A stretch of DNA of 8,201 bases, taken from assembly GCA_964414595.1 (NCBI GenBank), contig CAYPXJ010000057.1:1-8201 (forward strand), given 5' to 3'. The DNA comes from CAYPXJ01 sp964414595. Lineage in GTDB: Bacteria > Pseudomonadota > Alphaproteobacteria > Rickettsiales > CAIJLX01. The position numbers were made by a program, and so were the translations under genes. The notes under the pieces were generated by a model, which saw nothing but the letters and a program-made list of their open reading frames with translations, had not been told where the DNA came from and ran no database searches. Below, in pieces: positions 5,734 through 8,201 of the stretch (positions within the stretch are counted from its first letter, which is position 1; each line of letters opens with the position of its first letter).

Positions 5734-8201
5734 CAGGCCGCGATCTTACCCTTCTTTAGCAGTGGAGCAAGGTATTTTCCGGTAACGCTTTTACTGTTGG
5801 CGGCAACTTGCTCGGGTGTGCCTTCTGCAACAATTTTGCCGCCTTTGTTGCCCCCGCCCGGGCCAACATCAACAATCCAATCGGCAGTTTTGATGACATC
5901 CAGATTATGCTCAATCACGATCATCGTGTTGCCGGCTTCAACCAGGCGATGCAGTACGGTGAGCAGTTTTGCGACATCGTGAGCATGCAAACCGGTGGTC
6001 GGCTCATCGAGGATATAAAGTGTGCGACCTGTCGAGCGTTTCGAAAGTTCTTTGGCGAGTTTAATACGCTGGGCTTCACCGCCTGAAAGTGTGGTGGCGG
6101 ACTGACCGATGTGCATGTAGCCCAATCCAACCTCTGAGAGTGCCTGAATTTTTTCACGAATGGCAGGTTGGTTCTGGAAATAGACAAGGGCGTCTTCCAC
6201 CGTCATATCCAGCACGTCGGCGATGGATTTATCTTTATACGTAATCTCGAGCGTTTCGCGGTTATAGCGTTTACCTTTGCATTGTTCGCAGGTGACGTAA
6301 ACATCCGGCAAGAAGTGCATTTCAATTTTGATAACGCCATCGCCTTGGCAAGCTTCACAGCGCCCGCCTTTGACGTTAAAGGAGAAGCGACCGGCCTTGT
6401 AACCGCGCGCTTTTGCTTCCGGCAGGCCTACAAACCAATCACGAATGGGCGTGAATGCGCCGGTATAGGTGGCGGGATTGGAACGCGGTGTGCGACCTAT
6501 CGGCGATTGATCGATTTCAACAATTTTGTCGATATATTCGAGTCCGGTAATATCGTCGCATTTATCGGAAATAATTTTTGCACCGTTTAATTTACGCTGC
6601 GCATAATTATAGAGCGTTTCGATGATAAGGCTGGATTTGCCGCCGCCGGAAACCCCGGTGACGCAGCAGAATGTTTTAAGCGGAAGTGAGACGGTGACGT
6701 TTTGCAAATTATTGGCCTTCGCGCCTTTAATGGTAATGCTGCGCTTCTGACTATCCTTGCGGCGATTTTTGGGAACGGGAATAAATTTTTCGCCGGTGAG
6801 ATATTGCGCGGTGAGGCTTTTTTTCGATTTTTCTACTTGTTTTGGTGTGCCGTGCGTGATGATCTCACCACCGTGAATGCCCGCGCCTGGACCCATATCA
6901 ATCAAGTAATCGGCAGCGCGCATGGTTTCTTCATCATGCTCTACAACAAGCACGGTGTTACCCAGAGTTTTGAGATGTTTTAGCGTTTCCAACAGGCGTT
7001 CGTTATCGCATTGATGCAAGCCGATGGAGGGTTCATCCAAAACATAAAGTACGCCGGAAAGCCCTGATCCAATTTGTGACGCAAGGCGAATACGCTGGGA
7101 TTCACCGCCGGAAAGGGTTCCGGATTCGCGATCGAGCGTAAGGTAATCCAACCCAACATTTTTCAAAAAACCAATGCGGCGAATAATTTCGATCAGCACG
7201 CGCTCAGCGATTTTCTTTTGTTTCGTATTGAGTTTTTTTGGCAGCGTATCAAACCATTCGTGTGCGGCCTCAATGCTCATTTCGCATACCTGGCCAATGT
7301 TTTTATCGCCGATGCGTACGCAGAGCGCTTCCGGCTTAAGGCGGTAGCCGCTGCATGCTTTACAATCCGTTACGTTTTGGTATTTGGCGAATTCTTCATG
7401 CACCCAATCGCTCTCCGATTCGCGCCAGCGGCGTTCCATATTTGGAATTACGCCTTCAAACGGTTTGTGCGTTTTATAAGTGCGGAAACCGTCATCGAAA
7501 AGCAGTGTCAGCGATTCGTCGCCGGAGCCGTAAAGAATCACTTGGCGGGCGCGGTCTGGCAATTCGGCCCATGGGGTATTAAGTGAGAAATGAAAATGCC
7601 GAGCAAGACTTTGCAATGTCTGAGCATAGTACCGGCTTTGAGAACCAGACCAGGGTGCAAGCGCGCCATCGACCAATGTTTTCTTGTGATCTGGAACAAT
7701 AAGATCCGGATCCATAAACATTTCGGTGCCAAGGCCATCGCAGACAGGGCATGCGCCGTAAGGGCTATTGAAAGAGAAGAGGCGCGGTTCAATTTCACTC
7801 AGTTGAAAACCAGAAACCGGACAAGCAAATTTTTCAGAGAATACTAATATCTCGCCTTTTTTCGCTTTTATTTTTGCGCCTTCTGGTAATTCAACGATTT
7901 CCACATGCAGCAGGCCTTCACTGAGTTTGAGCGCGGTTTCGATGCTATCGGGGAGGCGGTTGCCGAGTTCTTTACTTACCGCAAGGCGATCAACAACAAC
8001 TTCAATCGTATTCTTTTTATTTTTATCAATCGCGGGAACCTGATCAATTTCATAGAGTGCGCCATTCAGCTTTACGCGCGTATAACCTTTTTTCTTGAGC
8101 TCCAGAATTTCTTTGCGATGCTCACCTTTCGTGCCGCGAACGATGGGTGCAAGAATATAGATTTTCGTCGCTTCTGGCAGTTCAAGAATGCGATCCACCA
8201 T
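5733..8201 (-). CDS. uvrA: Excinuclease ABC subunit A (UvrA), lacking its N-terminus at the right edge
   Basis: The frame is open to the window edge and ends at TGA 5735-5733. The 822 residues seen correspond to UvrA from about residue 135 of the E. coli protein, so the first Walker A is outside. UvrA is the damage-sensing ABC ATPase dimer of nucleotide-excision repair, which loads UvrB on lesions. In fragment numbering: first zinc module Cys127, Ser130, Cys151, Cys154 (one ligand is Ser); UvrA-specific CKACSGYRL (280-288); first ABC signature LSGGESQR (363-370) and Walker B VLYVLDEPS (384-392) with His422; second Walker A GVSGGGKS (516-523); second zinc module Cys615, Cys618, Cys638, Cys641, complete; second signature LSGGEAQR (705-712), Walker B LYILDEPT (728-735) and His765. 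All ATPase parts in view are intact. The C-terminus is short and basic (LLKKGKIAA). addB begins at the last base of its stop codon, indicating one transcript and coupled translation. Confidence 0.97.
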   Translation of the reverse strand: MVDRILELPEATKIYILAPIVRGTKGEHRKEILELKKKGYTRVKLNGALYEIDQVPAIDKNKKNTIEVVVDRLAVSKELGNRLPDSIETALKLSEGLLHVEIVELPEGAKIKAKKGEILVFSEKFACPVSGFQLSEIEPRLFSFNSPYGACPVCDGLGTEMFMDPDLIVPDHKKTLVDGALAPWSGSQSRYYAQTLQSLARHFHFSLNTPWAELPDRARQVILYGSGDESLTLLFDDGFRTYKTHKPFEGVIPNMERRWRESESDWVHEEFAKYQNVTDCKACSGYRLKPEALCVRIGDKNIGQVCEMSIEAAHEWFDTLPKKLNTKQKKIAERVLIEIIRRIGFLKNVGLDYLTLDRESGTLSGGESQRIRLASQIGSGLSGVLYVLDEPSIGLHQCDNERLLETLKHLKTLGNTVLVVEHDEETMRAADYLIDMGPGAGIHGGEIITHGTPKQVEKSKKSLTAQYLTGEKFIPVPKNRRKDSQKRSITIKGAKANNLQNVTVSLPLKTFCCVTGVSGGGKSSLIIETLYNYAQRKLNGAKIISDKCDDITGLEYIDKIVEIDQSPIGRTPRSNPATYTGAFTPIRDWFVGLPEAKARGYKAGRFSFNVKGGRCEACQGDGVIKIEMHFLPDVYVTCEQCKGKRYNRETLEITYKDKSIADVLDMTVEDALVYFQNQPAIREKIQALSEVGLGYMHIGQSATTLSGGEAQRIKLAKELSKRSTGRTLYILDEPTTGLHAHDVAKLLTVLHRLVEAGNTMIVIEHNLDVIKTADWIVDVGPGGGNKGGKIVAEGTPEQVAANSKSVTGKYLAPLLKKGKIAA

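Noticed and set aside
6168..6590. Open frame of 140 codons on the plus strand opposite uvrA
   Set aside because: It lies opposite the second zinc module and Walker A region of uvrA, whose frame is clearly coding. Long antisense frames are common opposite such conserved genes.

Overview
The window looks like an ordinary chromosomal segment from an alphaproteobacterium of moderate GC, by eye somewhat below 50%. Four things point there. An M23 peptidase with a short cytoplasmic N-terminus and one membrane anchor is followed directly by an overlapping bactofilin gene. There is a phasin of the Phasin_2 type. The AddB is the alphaproteobacterial form, with no N-terminal Walker A and no iron-sulfur cysteines. 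UvrA carries CPVSGF in its first zinc module and GVSGGGKS in its second Walker A, both of which I associate with this class from memory. I cannot place it at order or genus level. No mobile element, CRISPR array, tRNA or rRNA was seen.

Layout. Positions 1-144 (minus) are the 5' end of a PII signal-transduction gene that runs off the left edge. Its first 37 residues are classical PII, but the T-loop start is unlike the standard form. A 27-base gap separates it from a divergent plus-strand pair: an M23 endopeptidase (172-1299) and a bactofilin (1289-1753) that overlap by 11 bases. These two probably form a cell-shape module, in which a membrane-bound bactofilin polymer positions the periplasmic peptidoglycan hydrolase through its cytoplasmic tail. 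A GC-rich hairpin at 1776-1798 separates this pair from the convergent minus-strand genes and can serve both directions.

The rest is minus strand. In transcription order it holds uvrA (right edge to 5733, missing its 5' end), addB (5733-3019, sharing one base with the uvrA stop in TGATG) and a phasin-like gene (2870-1821). The uvrA-addB junction joins nucleotide-excision repair and double-strand-break repair on what is probably one transcript. No addA follows addB here. The phasin has its own likely sigma-70-type promoter just after the addB stop, a long leader of roughly 105 bases with two small dyads, and a perfect AGGAGG ribosome binding site.

I found no convincing new multi-gene system. 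The points most worth a second look are the diverged PII T-loop, the phasin with its long Ala/Gln/Pro/Lys-rich N-terminal half and the dyads in its leader, and the coupling of addB to uvrA without addA.
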